5,924 bases of DNA from Nitrososphaerales archaeon TH526 (GTDB lineage: Archaea; Thermoproteota; Nitrososphaeria; Nitrososphaerales; Nitrososphaeraceae). Positions 1 to 4,910 of this stretch are shown in pieces. Within the stretch, counting starts at the first letter, position 1. Each line of letters opens with the position of its first letter. The position numbers were made by a program, and so were the translations under genes. Where the stretch lies: contig JAATVR010000808.1 of NCBI GenBank assembly GCA_014523665.1, positions 1-5,924 of the forward strand, written 5' to 3'. The notes under the pieces were generated by a model. It was not told where the DNA came from and did not search any database. It saw only the letters and a list, made by a program, of their open reading frames with translations.

Positions 1-141
1 CTGAATCCTATTTGCTATGCTTACATTCCGAACTATTAGTGGTTGGTGCAATACTTTAAGGGAAGAGACGGGGGTTTGGCTTTCATTCTCATTTGTAGCT
101 ACTATTGAATGTAGAAAATGCTTAGATCGGCGAAAGATCAG
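1..141. repeat. Left copy of exact 141-bp terminal direct repeat (circular-contig overlap)
   Basis: Bases 1-141 are identical to 5784-5924 in the same orientation, with no mismatch found when read side by side. An exact terminal overlap of 141 bases equals a k-mer size commonly used as the maximum by de Bruijn assemblers. The natural reading is that one circle was cut open with its overlap kept, giving a unique length of 5783 bp. The repeat lies inside a coding region (codons 3-49 of the acetyltransferase-like gene) and has no inverted ends or target-site features, so it is not a transposon terminus. Confidence 0.93.
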
Positions 142-147
142 CTCCAT
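1..147 (-). CDS. 5' end of the same LbH acetyltransferase gene (start codon ATG at 147-145)
   Basis: On the minus strand the frame opens after an in-frame TAG near 175 and its first start codon is the ATG at 147-145. It gives MELIFRRSKHFLHSIVATNE and continues without a stop through position 1 into the right-hand part of the window. The 1-141 part duplicates the right end; only the first two codons (147-142) are unique to this side. A TATATA box lies at 161-166, only about 16 bp from the ATG, so either the mRNA starts slightly inside the gene or the true start is further in, for example the TTG at 51/5834. The gene should be counted once. Confidence 0.75.
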   Translation of the reverse strand, partial: MELIFRRSKHFLHSIVATNENESQTPVSSLKVLHQPLIVRNVSIANRIQ

Positions 148-160
148 ATTGGAATGAAGA

Positions 161-166
161 TATATA
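161..166 (-). promoter_or_regulatory. TATA-box candidate before the LbH acetyltransferase gene
   Basis: TATATA within the minus-strand context TTGTATATATC is the only strong TATA-like element before the ATG at 147. Archaeal TATA boxes are centred about 26-27 bp before transcription start, whereas here the spacing to the ATG is about 16 bp. That implies either a different promoter or a downstream start codon. Confidence 0.35.
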
Positions 167-195
167 CAAGTGGACTAGTTTAAATCAATTTGTGT

Positions 196-709
196 TTACA
201 TAAGATGAATTGCGTTACAGCTGTCTTCTATGAAGAAATTATATTTACTATCTTCAATTTGAGGTGTGACATCTGGTATAGGACCTTTGTAAATGATAAA
301 TAAAGTGTGTATCGTAAATTGCCATAATGCAGTTTCCTGAATGAATTTGTAATCGCATTTTTTTGCTATTATCCCTTTGATGATGGGATATCTTATATTA
401 TTCCCACGATATGCGAGATTAGCAGGAATCTTCTCATAAATATCGAATTCTAATCGTTCTGGTTCATAATTGTATGCAACTAATAGACATCAAGAGCGGG
501 ATTGACTTGTAGGCTGTCGTTATCCCTATACGAAAGCCGTTAGGTTAGGTGTTGAGAAATTGTAAATCAGTTTGTGTTACCATTTGTGAGTAGGCAATTC
601 TATTATTGTGGTCGATTTATTCTTAGATGCCTTAACGGCATTTAATGTTTTTTGAATCTTTTATCAGTCCGAGAATACTGCATTTTAGCCTTCTTGTGAT
701 ATGATTCAT
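196..709 (-). pseudogene. Decayed protein-coding gene, several frameshifts and stops, family not recognised
   Basis: Several minus-strand segments read like real protein but lie in different frames. The largest is an open stretch of 97 codons (489-196) containing YNYEPERLEFDIYEKIPANL and ending at a TAA, with no ATG, GTG or TTG where a start should be. Upstream, RLSYRDNDSLQVNPALDVY (about 540-485) is in another frame and would flow into the first piece if a base or two were restored. Further up are STTIIELPTHKW (660-577, same frame as the main piece) and MNHITRRLKCSILGLIKDSK (ATG at 709). I read this as one gene of roughly 165-170 codons broken at about three places. It precedes the acetyltransferase gene on the same strand with 48 bp between them. 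The protein family is unknown to me. Clustered sequencing errors are an alternative. Confidence 0.5.
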
Positions 710-745
710 GCCTAGCTTACTATCTCGTTCTCTTTTCCCATCTAT

Positions 746-973
746 TCAATTTCCTTCAACGATCAGCAACTTTACAATATTTTCTTGTTCATTAACTCTC
801 TTACGACAACGCATCTGTATGCAAACAAGGAAAATATTGTAATTGGATTTTAATCCCAATTTCCTAAAGACAGCAGGGATAAATATACTACCTAAGTCAA
901 CGTTAATTTGGTTCTTCTTATCGACAGCCAAGCAAAGGAATACAATGATTCTCTGAATAAATCCATCTTTCAT
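746..973 (-). CDS. Hypothetical protein, 75 aa
   Basis: A minus-strand ORF of 75 codons with an ATG start. I do not recognise the family. It has a hydrophobic segment near the N-terminus (IIVFLCLAV, residues 9-17), too short for a sure membrane helix, and a basic patch MRCRKRVNEQEN near residues 53-64. No domain or catalytic motif is evident. The main support for a real gene is a TATA-like element at 997-1002, centred about 27 bp before the ATG, the spacing expected for a leaderless archaeal transcript. It lies directly upstream of the decayed gene at 196-709 on the same strand. A chance ORF or a remnant is quite possible. Confidence 0.38.
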   Translation of the reverse strand: MKDGFIQRIIVFLCLAVDKKNQINVDLGSIFIPAVFRKLGLKSNYNIFLVCIQMRCRKRVNEQENIVKLLIVEGN

Positions 974-1320
974 TGTTCGTTGTTCTGGTGTGCTAACTTA
1001 TACTAGGGACCACCTTTGCGAATATGTGTTCCGAGTAGACCATGTACGAAAACCAGTTGTACAAATTCGATTTTCAACAGTGGTAGTCTGCCTCTAACTA
1101 GCATTGATTGGCGACGCCCAATAAGGTGTATGTGCGAATATAGGTAAGAGACTATTTTACCTTTCAACTAGTTAGATCATCTTTGTGTGAGATGCGCGTA
1201 CTACAGACATTCAGAGAAGCTCCCTGGACTAGACAAACAAATTATGTTGGCTCATGTCGCAATGGGAGACTAAGATATTGTAATACAGATTGACCAATTC
1301 AATTCAAAACTGAAACTAGG
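974..1320. other. Intergenic region, 347 bp, no convincing gene
   Basis: Apart from the TATA-like element at 997-1002, nothing decisive is seen. A short plus-strand frame (1187-1273, GTG start, 28 codons) encodes a protein-like string including HSEKLPGLDKQIMLAHVAMG, preceded in frame by CVRC; it may be a remnant of a lost gene. A small hairpin with arms ATTGG/CCAAT lies near 1104-1119. No tRNA, repeat array or mobile-element end was found. Confidence 0.4.
997..1002 (-). promoter_or_regulatory. TATA-box candidate for the 746-973 ORF
   Basis: Minus-strand TATAAG in the context AGTATAAGTTAG is centred near 1000, about 27 bp upstream of the ATG at 973. This matches archaeal TATA spacing for leaderless mRNA. 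Confidence 0.4.
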
Positions 1321-1497
1321 ATGTACCGAAATCGATTCGCTTGGTTTGAAAACATTAAAAAGACGGTAACCCGTTACGCTACTAAAATGTCAGCAGCAAC
1401 TGAAATACGATGTCCACAATGCAATAGTCTTTATGTTGCACCAAGCCCTGAGAACAAGAATAGGCTCGAGTGCAAGGAATGCGGCACGCTTTTTTAA
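1321..1497 (+). CDS. Small zinc-ribbon protein, 58 aa
   Basis: ATG at 1321, TAA at 1495-1497. Upstream in frame there is a TGA at 1291 and no other start codon, so the start is fixed if the gene is real. The N-terminal half is basic and helical-looking (FAWFENIKKTVTRYATKMSA). The C-terminal half is a zinc ribbon: CPQC at residues 31-34 and CKEC at 51-54, separated by 16 residues, with the typical aromatic/hydrophobic finish GTLF. Such mini-ribbons are common in archaea as nucleic-acid or protein-binding modules, but the partner cannot be told from sequence. No strong TATA box sits at the leaderless distance; an AT-rich stretch at 1274-1285 is about 41 bp upstream. The four well-placed cysteines are the main reason to believe it. 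Confidence 0.6.
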   Translation: MYRNRFAWFENIKKTVTRYATKMSAATEIRCPQCNSLYVAPSPENKNRLECKECGTLF

Positions 1498-1670
1498 AGA
1501 GATTTATTGTTAGAAAATAGCTCATCAGATAAGTCGAGACGATTAATTGGGTAATGATCGGGCAATTTCGACTGAAACAACAGCCTTGTCAACATACTTC
1601 TATTCTGATGTGGTAATGTAATGTGCAACCAAGGTTCTATTATTCCATAGGTTAGGAACAACAGAAACGT

Positions 1671-1886
1671 TTGATATTCTCACTTTTTGTTCTTTACGTA
1701 CTATCAAATAGTTGGAATTGGTTAATTACTCTATTTGACGTATATAGAGATATAATTGATATTCGAAAAGCAAAATGTTTTTCTTGCAGAACGTCATTTA
1801 TGGTTCGAAACGAAACAACTCGATGCCCATCATATTTTGTGGAGCAACAAGAACATCGACACGGTGGCTATGGCTGCGGCCATTGA
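1671..1886 (+). CDS. Putative small membrane protein with C-terminal Cys/His-rich segment, 71 aa
   Basis: TTG start at 1671 (in-frame TAG at 1653-1655 just upstream), TGA at 1884-1886. Residues 2-24 are hydrophobic and could form one membrane helix. Then comes KAKCFSCRTSF with a CxxC pair (Cys36, Cys39), a third Cys at 52 in RCP, and a His/Cys-rich tail EHRHGGYGCGH that may supply the remaining metal ligands. This looks like a membrane-tethered or degenerate zinc ribbon. The missing second CxxC after RCP, where a normal ribbon would have CPxC, suggests either an unusual fold or a decayed end. It lies on the same strand as the zinc-ribbon gene at 1321 and the ORF at 1931. Moderate to low confidence because of the TTG start and lack of a clear promoter. 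Confidence 0.42.
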   Translation: MIFSLFVLYVLSNSWNWLITLFDVYRDIIDIRKAKCFSCRTSFMVRNETTRCPSYFVEQQEHRHGGYGCGH

Positions 1887-1930
1887 CTCGAGATGAGTTC
1901 CAAATTCTTTATTGAATCACGTAACCCACT

Positions 1931-2140
1931 TTGAGCATTTATCCTTGTGAACCAAGACTTTGGACCCTGGATAAATACAGTTTTGTAGACTTGCTAAATA
2001 ACAAGCTACAGTATAATGCAACAAAATTGGATGCTAATATCGTGAATATGCAACAAAAAGGCTCAGCTCAAGGAGTAGATGTGGACACATTTCCGCATGG
2101 TGAGAGATACACGCCATTCCTCGGTCCATTTAGAGGCTAA
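1931..2140 (+). CDS. Hypothetical protein, 69 aa
   Basis: TTG start at 1931 with an in-frame TAA at 1922-1924, so the start cannot lie further upstream. I do not recognise the family. The composition is that of a soluble protein: a hydrophobic/aromatic N-terminal half (PRLWTLDKYSFVDLLNN), an amphipathic middle with a possible short helix (KLDANIVNMQQKG), and a C-terminus rich in Gly, Pro and Phe (GERYTPFLGPFRG). No membrane segment or metal motif is visible apart from one Cys at residue 6. It starts 44 bp after the 1671-1886 ORF on the same strand and is convergent with the secreted-protein gene at 2201-2509, with 60 bp between the two stops. It could be a fragment of a larger lost gene. Confidence 0.4.
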   Translation: MSIYPCEPRLWTLDKYSFVDLLNNKLQYNATKLDANIVNMQQKGSAQGVDVDTFPHGERYTPFLGPFRG

Positions 2141-2200
2141 ATGAACTGACCCCATCTTTTAGAATTTTAAATACTCACCGCACTTACGGAAGATACCTGG

Positions 2201-2509
2201 TTACTGTTCCCCATTTCCTATTGTATCTTCGTAACATGCTCTAACTTCTGCTCTTGTAGGTTCTTCCTTAAAGTAATTGGGCTCAGTGCTCGACAAACTA
2301 TTATCTACAGCCTCTTCGATACAGTCGTAAAATAGCGGGAGCTCGTTGTTTAGATTAGAATTACCTGTGTTGATTGGGATAAGCGGTACTGCCTCACCAA
2401 AAACAATGCCTACCGTCGCCGTCTGGGACAGTGCGAATGCACCAATTACCATCAGGACAGCAAGAATACCTGTCACTTGGGTCACAAAAAACACTTTTGA
2501 TTCATTCAT
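2201..2509 (-). CDS. Secreted or membrane-anchored small protein with a two-cysteine helical region, 102 aa
   Basis: The frame is open from an upstream ATG at 2566, but the ATG at 2509-2507 is preferred. It places a short polar N-terminus (MNESK) directly before a 20-25 residue hydrophobic stretch (VFFVTQVTGILAVLMVIGAF), as in a signal peptide or signal anchor, and an AT-rich element at 2537-2545 is about 30 bp upstream. From the longer start the hydrophobic helix would be internal. The mature part has a Pro/Asn linker (VPLIPINTGNSNLNN) and a C-terminal region with FYDCIEEAVDN and EPTRAEVRACYEDTIG. The two cysteines, 36 residues apart, could form a disulfide between helices. This layout is common among small exported proteins of ammonia-oxidising archaea, but no function is known to me. 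Convergent with the ORF at 1931-2140. Confidence 0.68.
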   Translation of the reverse strand: MNESKVFFVTQVTGILAVLMVIGAFALSQTATVGIVFGEAVPLIPINTGNSNLNNELPLFYDCIEEAVDNSLSSTEPNYFKEEPTRAEVRACYEDTIGNGEQ

Positions 2510-2566
2510 ACTTATTATCTTCCAATTATTCCCAAATGGATTTAAGTGAGTTGAGATAGAATACAC

Positions 2567-2932
2567 TTATCATTACTTCAGTTAAATAGTCACTGATATG
2601 ACACTTTACCCGATGATTTTTAGACGTTATAAATAAATCGCCAGTGACATTCTAACACTTTCACGCTCAGGACTTTGTTCCTATTTAACTAGTAATAAAT
2701 TAGTTCTGTCTCAGAGGCGTGAGCCTATCCAAATCGGAGGCCTGTCCTCTCAATCCAATCTCTAAAACTTCAGAACAAACTCTATGTCTTGTGAATGGAA
2801 GACGTTGCCAATGCCACCTATGAATTTAAGGTTATATTCCCTTTCCCAACTAGGTGATTGTTTAGCTATTGCTTTCTGATTGTTGTCTTAAATCTTACCA
2901 AGTCCTTCCAGCACTCAAGGGTTAAGTCAGTT
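2567..2932. other. Intergenic region, 366 bp, candidate CRISPR leader side and small hairpins
   Basis: No gene is supported on either strand. The right part abuts the first CRISPR repeat on the side where a leader would lie, given the ATTGAAAC end of the repeat; an AT-rich CTTAAATC stretch about 40 bp before the repeat could be a weak promoter. At 2715-2726 there is a 4-bp hairpin closed by a GTGA (GNRA-type) tetraloop, followed at 2736-2750 by a second hairpin (GGAGG/CCTCT, one G-U pair). An inverted repeat AACTA/TAGTT surrounds 2687-2705. None is enough to call an RNA gene. Confidence 0.35.
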
Positions 2933-3028
2933 CTTTCTACACTACTATAGTACGATTGAAACAATGGATGCATCTGGCCGACTAGCCGTAACAAACTCCT
3001 TTCTACACCACTATGGTACGATTGAAAC
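2933..3028 (+). CRISPR. Minimal CRISPR array: two 30-bp repeats and one 36-bp spacer
   Basis: Repeat 1 is 2933-2962 and repeat 2 is 2999-3028. Both are 30 bp, start CTTTCTACAC and end GTACGATTGAAAC, and differ at two positions. The spacer is 2963-2998 (36 bp), a usual archaeal length. The 3' end ATTGAAAC is the characteristic eight-base crRNA 5' handle of archaeal type I-A/I-B and some type III systems, which sets the direction as plus and the leader on the left. Each repeat has a central 4-bp stem with a CTA loop. No third repeat is found one spacer further on either side. A cas3 remnant on the opposite strand begins 84 bp to the right, an independent sign that this is CRISPR-related rather than a chance duplication. 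No adaptation or effector genes are present on the circle. Confidence 0.85.
2963..2998 (+). other. CRISPR spacer, 36 bp
   Basis: The single unique sequence between the two repeats. It begins AATGGATGCATC and ends AACAAACTC. Read by eye, it has no long match elsewhere on this circle; a nine-base run shared with the cas3 remnant (CCGACTAGC near 3288) is within chance. Its source is unknown. Confidence 0.8.
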
Positions 3029-3112
3029 CCCCATTTATTACGTTCATTCTTTGTATAAATTATAAAATTACCTCAGCCAACCTCCGATCATGTAGCTGCT
3101 TTATAAATGTCT

Positions 3113-3797
3113 TCATACTTCAAGTCCTATCACCTTGGTATACCTGCAACCAGTTAGTACCCATGGATCTTGGGTCTTATCGATCCTGTTTTTGTTGAAT
3201 AAATATGGTAACCTCCAATCGCCAATAGGCACAAGTAAGTCGTTAGCTTGTATTGTTAGGCCTTGCTCCTTAAGCGTCCTGTATTCCCCGACTAGCGCCT
3301 CAGGTAGCAACTCTGTACTGCCATCCTTTTCGTCTATTATTTCACGAATCCAGTCCTCTCTGTCAGTACCTGCTACTAGGTACTTTTTCCAGCATTTCAA
3401 CGGCTTGTAGTTTAGTCCATCCTTGTAGTCCTTTTTATCATCCCCTTTGTAACCGCTACCATATATGAGATCAGCCGCATTGCTTAGGTCTTCCTCAGAT
3501 AGAGGCACAGGTAGCGACGATAGCACAGCTAGTGAATTGTCGCGTAGCTCATCGCTATAGACAGTGTTATAACTGCTCAGCTGTTTTTTGAAAATACGGA
3601 CTTGCGCTGGCTGTTGTTGTGCTGCGTACCGATTTATCCTGCCCATACGTTGGACTAGTGTCTTTAGCAGCAGATTCGGTAAAGCCTTGCTGAAAGTCCA
3701 GGTCAAGCGATACCTCCACCACTTGAGTAGAGACCAAGATCTTGGGGATTGGTTTAATTGCATATAGCGGCCGATACAAACGTTCTAAATGTAGCAT
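3113..3797 (-). pseudogene. cas3: Cas3 remnant: 3' part of the CRISPR type I helicase-nuclease gene, frameshifted
   Basis: Cas3 is the HD-nuclease/SF2-helicase that degrades target DNA recruited by Cascade. Only its distal part remains. Frame one (from 3797) has helicase motif V, ILVSTQVVEVSLDLDF (about 3740-3693), then GFTESAAKD. A different frame then carries motif VI QRMGRINR (3652-3629) and an intact Cas3 C-terminal domain with DEKDGSTELLPEALVGEYR and LLVPIGDWRLPYL, stopping at 3113-3115. Adding one AC at GACAC (about 3658-3662) joins them as GFTESAAKDTLVQRMGRINR, which matches the spacing of Cas3 TELAPIDALIQRxGR exactly. About 225 residues survive out of the 700-900 of a normal Cas3; the HD domain and helicase motifs I-IV are absent. 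The stretch looks less AT-rich than its surroundings. It ends 84 bp from the CRISPR pair, pointing toward it. Confidence 0.85.
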
Positions 3798-3811
3798 GTA
3801 TAAGGATCTTA

Positions 3812-3819
3812 TTATATAA
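3812..3819 (+). promoter_or_regulatory. TATA-box candidate for the 3840-4232 gene
   Basis: TTATATAA is centred about 24-25 bp before the GTG start at 3840. This fits an archaeal core promoter giving a leaderless or nearly leaderless mRNA, and supports the GTG as start. No Shine-Dalgarno-like sequence lies in between. Confidence 0.6.
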
Positions 3820-3839
3820 TCGACTCGTGTAGTTGTGCC

Positions 3840-4232
3840 GTGGTCAGAAAGTTCAACCGACGATATTATTATATTATAGGTGCGATACTAATAGGGGGTA
3901 TCGTTTTGTACTTTTACAATAACTATGTAAATAGACCTATGTTCGCTCTAGAATTAGATCCAACTAAAGATACTACAGATATCTCTGGAACGCAATATAG
4001 AATAAGACTGACAAATATCGGTCAGAACGAAGTGACTGGGATATTAGTGAATTTGGGAGAAAATGACCTTCAAAATTTATCATCACTTCCGCCGGGTCAA
4101 TCATATTTTTTTTATCCAAAGCCAGACACTAGTCCTGCGACTATTAGCGTTACTACAAATGAAGGATTACATATTCAAGGCGATTACAGGTCTCCAACTA
4201 AGGTGTTAGGTTTACCTGGGGGAGGGAGATAA
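3840..4232 (+). CDS. Membrane-anchored extracytoplasmic beta-sandwich protein, 130 aa
   Basis: GTG start at 3840, supported by the TATA-like box about 25 bp upstream. A positively charged N-terminus (MVRKFNRR) precedes one membrane helix (about residues 10-27, YYIIGAILIGGIVLYFY), so the body should face outside. Residues about 35-118 read as alternating beta strands with a CARDB/DUF11-like pattern: QYRIRLTNIGQNEVTGILVN, then a SLPPGQSYFFYP turn where such domains have L-PG-S, then TISVTTNEG. The tail is Gly-rich (VLGLPGGGR). Families with this pattern are adhesive or structural surface domains; the specific role here is unknown. It diverges from the cas3 remnant, whose truncated end is about 40 bp away, and is followed by an AT-rich gap with hairpins. 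The real coding strand here is plus; minus-strand open frames running into it are shadows. Confidence 0.72.
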   Translation: MVRKFNRRYYYIIGAILIGGIVLYFYNNYVNRPMFALELDPTKDTTDISGTQYRIRLTNIGQNEVTGILVNLGENDLQNLSSLPPGQSYFFYPKPDTSPATISVTTNEGLHIQGDYRSPTKVLGLPGGGR

Positions 4233-4249
4233 TTACCGTAAATTCACAT

Positions 4250-4285
4250 CTTTCTTTTAAATGAAAGTACAATTATTCTTTGTAC
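4250..4285 (+). terminator. Possible transcription stop region after the 3840-4232 gene
   Basis: Just after the gene lies a pyrimidine tract TCTTTCTTTT (4249-4258), of the T-rich type that ends archaeal transcripts. It is part of a weak dyad CTTTC (4250-4254)/GAAAG (4263-4267) and is followed by a perfect 6-bp stem GTACAA/TTGTAC (4267-4272 with 4280-4285) around a 7-base loop. It could also be a regulator-binding palindrome. Confidence 0.35.
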
Positions 4286-4464
4286 AACACATTATAATCA
4301 ACTAAAATCTCCACATGAAGATAATCAGTTGTGGATATACGATATCAAATACTATGGAAAATGTTAGCCCGCCCTTTGAATCAAAGTCTTCGATCCAGGG
4401 TAGCCTGCGGCCCCCCCCATATTCATGGGTCTATGAATTCTTGGAAATGATCATAAGTTAGGTG

Positions 4465-4821
4465 CTATTTTGTTATTGCTACTGCTATAGCAAGTGATTT
4501 GGTATGTGAAATTGATATTTGTGGTGAGATCATGTTCTTTCTTTTCCGATGAATCACAGCCTTTGGTTTTCCGTGTTGTCCATGAATGATTTCTATATCG
4601 ATCATTTTTGTGGGTTTGTCCAAACATTTTATTATTGATTCTTTTGCAGCAAATATCCCAGCAAGATGAGGATACGGGTCAGAATATCTAGCACAATACA
4701 TCATTTCAGATTTTGTGAAAACTGAATGATAGAATCCTGCATTTCTGTCATTTAGTGGCTTGTTCCGAAATCGTTTGACTTCTATCACGTCTGTTCCAAC
4801 ATTCAAATTTTCAATAGCCAT
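4465..4821 (-). CDS. acpS: Holo-[acyl-carrier-protein] synthase (AcpS-type 4'-phosphopantetheinyl transferase), 118 aa
   Basis: AcpS transfers 4'-phosphopantetheine from CoA to a serine of an acyl carrier protein, in the cytoplasm and Mg2+-dependent. The family signatures are all present in order: GTDVIEVKRF at residues 9-18 with the metal-binding Asp11, FTKSEMMYC at 35-43, LAGIFAAKESIIKCL at 53-67 with the metal ligand Glu61 after Lys60, and SISHTKSLAIAVAI at 103-116. At 118 residues it is a normal AcpS (E. coli 126). ATG start at 4821. A TATA-like ATATTG stretch lies about 40 bp upstream, so it may have its own promoter rather than be read from the acetyltransferase gene 89 bp upstream. Most archaea lack bacterial-type fatty-acid synthesis and AcpS is patchy among them, so its client is unknown; no carrier protein is encoded here. 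Confidence 0.88.
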   Translation of the reverse strand: MAIENLNVGTDVIEVKRFRNKPLNDRNAGFYHSVFTKSEMMYCARYSDPYPHLAGIFAAKESIIKCLDKPTKMIDIEIIHGQHGKPKAVIHRKRKNMISPQISISHTKSLAIAVAITK

Positions 4822-4910
4822 TTACGTATGCTGTCAAGATATTGTGAATGATACATACAATATACTTTCGAAATCTATAACCTTTATTTTAGTACACCTA
4901 TCGTCTTACG

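Noticed and set aside
1..141. Terminal repeat as long terminal or inverted ends of a linear element or transposon
   Set aside because: The repeat is direct, exact, of an assembler k-mer length, lies inside a gene, and its merger restores that gene.
2346..2549. Plus-strand open frame of 67 codons opposite the 2201-2509 gene
   Set aside because: The minus strand has a signal-peptide-like helix and a coherent protein; the plus frame is its shadow.
2605..2660. Possible C/D-box small RNA (CGATGAT with a downstream CTGA-like box)
   Set aside because: The boxes are imperfect, lack internal C'/D' copies and no flanking stem is present.
3013..3198. Plus-strand open frame of 61 codons starting inside the second CRISPR repeat
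   Set aside because: It begins within the repeat and runs into the antisense of the cas3 3' end.
3285..3295. Nine-base match (CCGACTAGC) between the CRISPR spacer and the cas3 remnant, as possible self-targeting
   Set aside because: A nine-base match between a 36-mer and both strands of 5.8 kb is expected about once by chance.
3135..3410. Plus-strand open frame of 91 codons opposite the cas3 remnant
   Set aside because: It is the antisense of a clearly recognisable Cas3 C-terminal domain and shows no protein-like features of its own.
4371..4418. GC-rich stretch with CTTTG/CAAAG dyad and TTCGATCC resembling part of a tRNA T-arm
   Set aside because: No matching acceptor, D-arm or anticodon arm could be assembled on either strand.
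4315..4461. Plus-strand ORF of 48 codons (MKIISCGYTISNTMENVSPP...) ending 3 bp from the AcpS stop
   Set aside because: It reads through a run of eight C (4411-4418) prone to length error, has a Pro-rich unfamiliar composition, and its nearest TATA-like element is only about 20 bp upstream. It is possible but unsupported.
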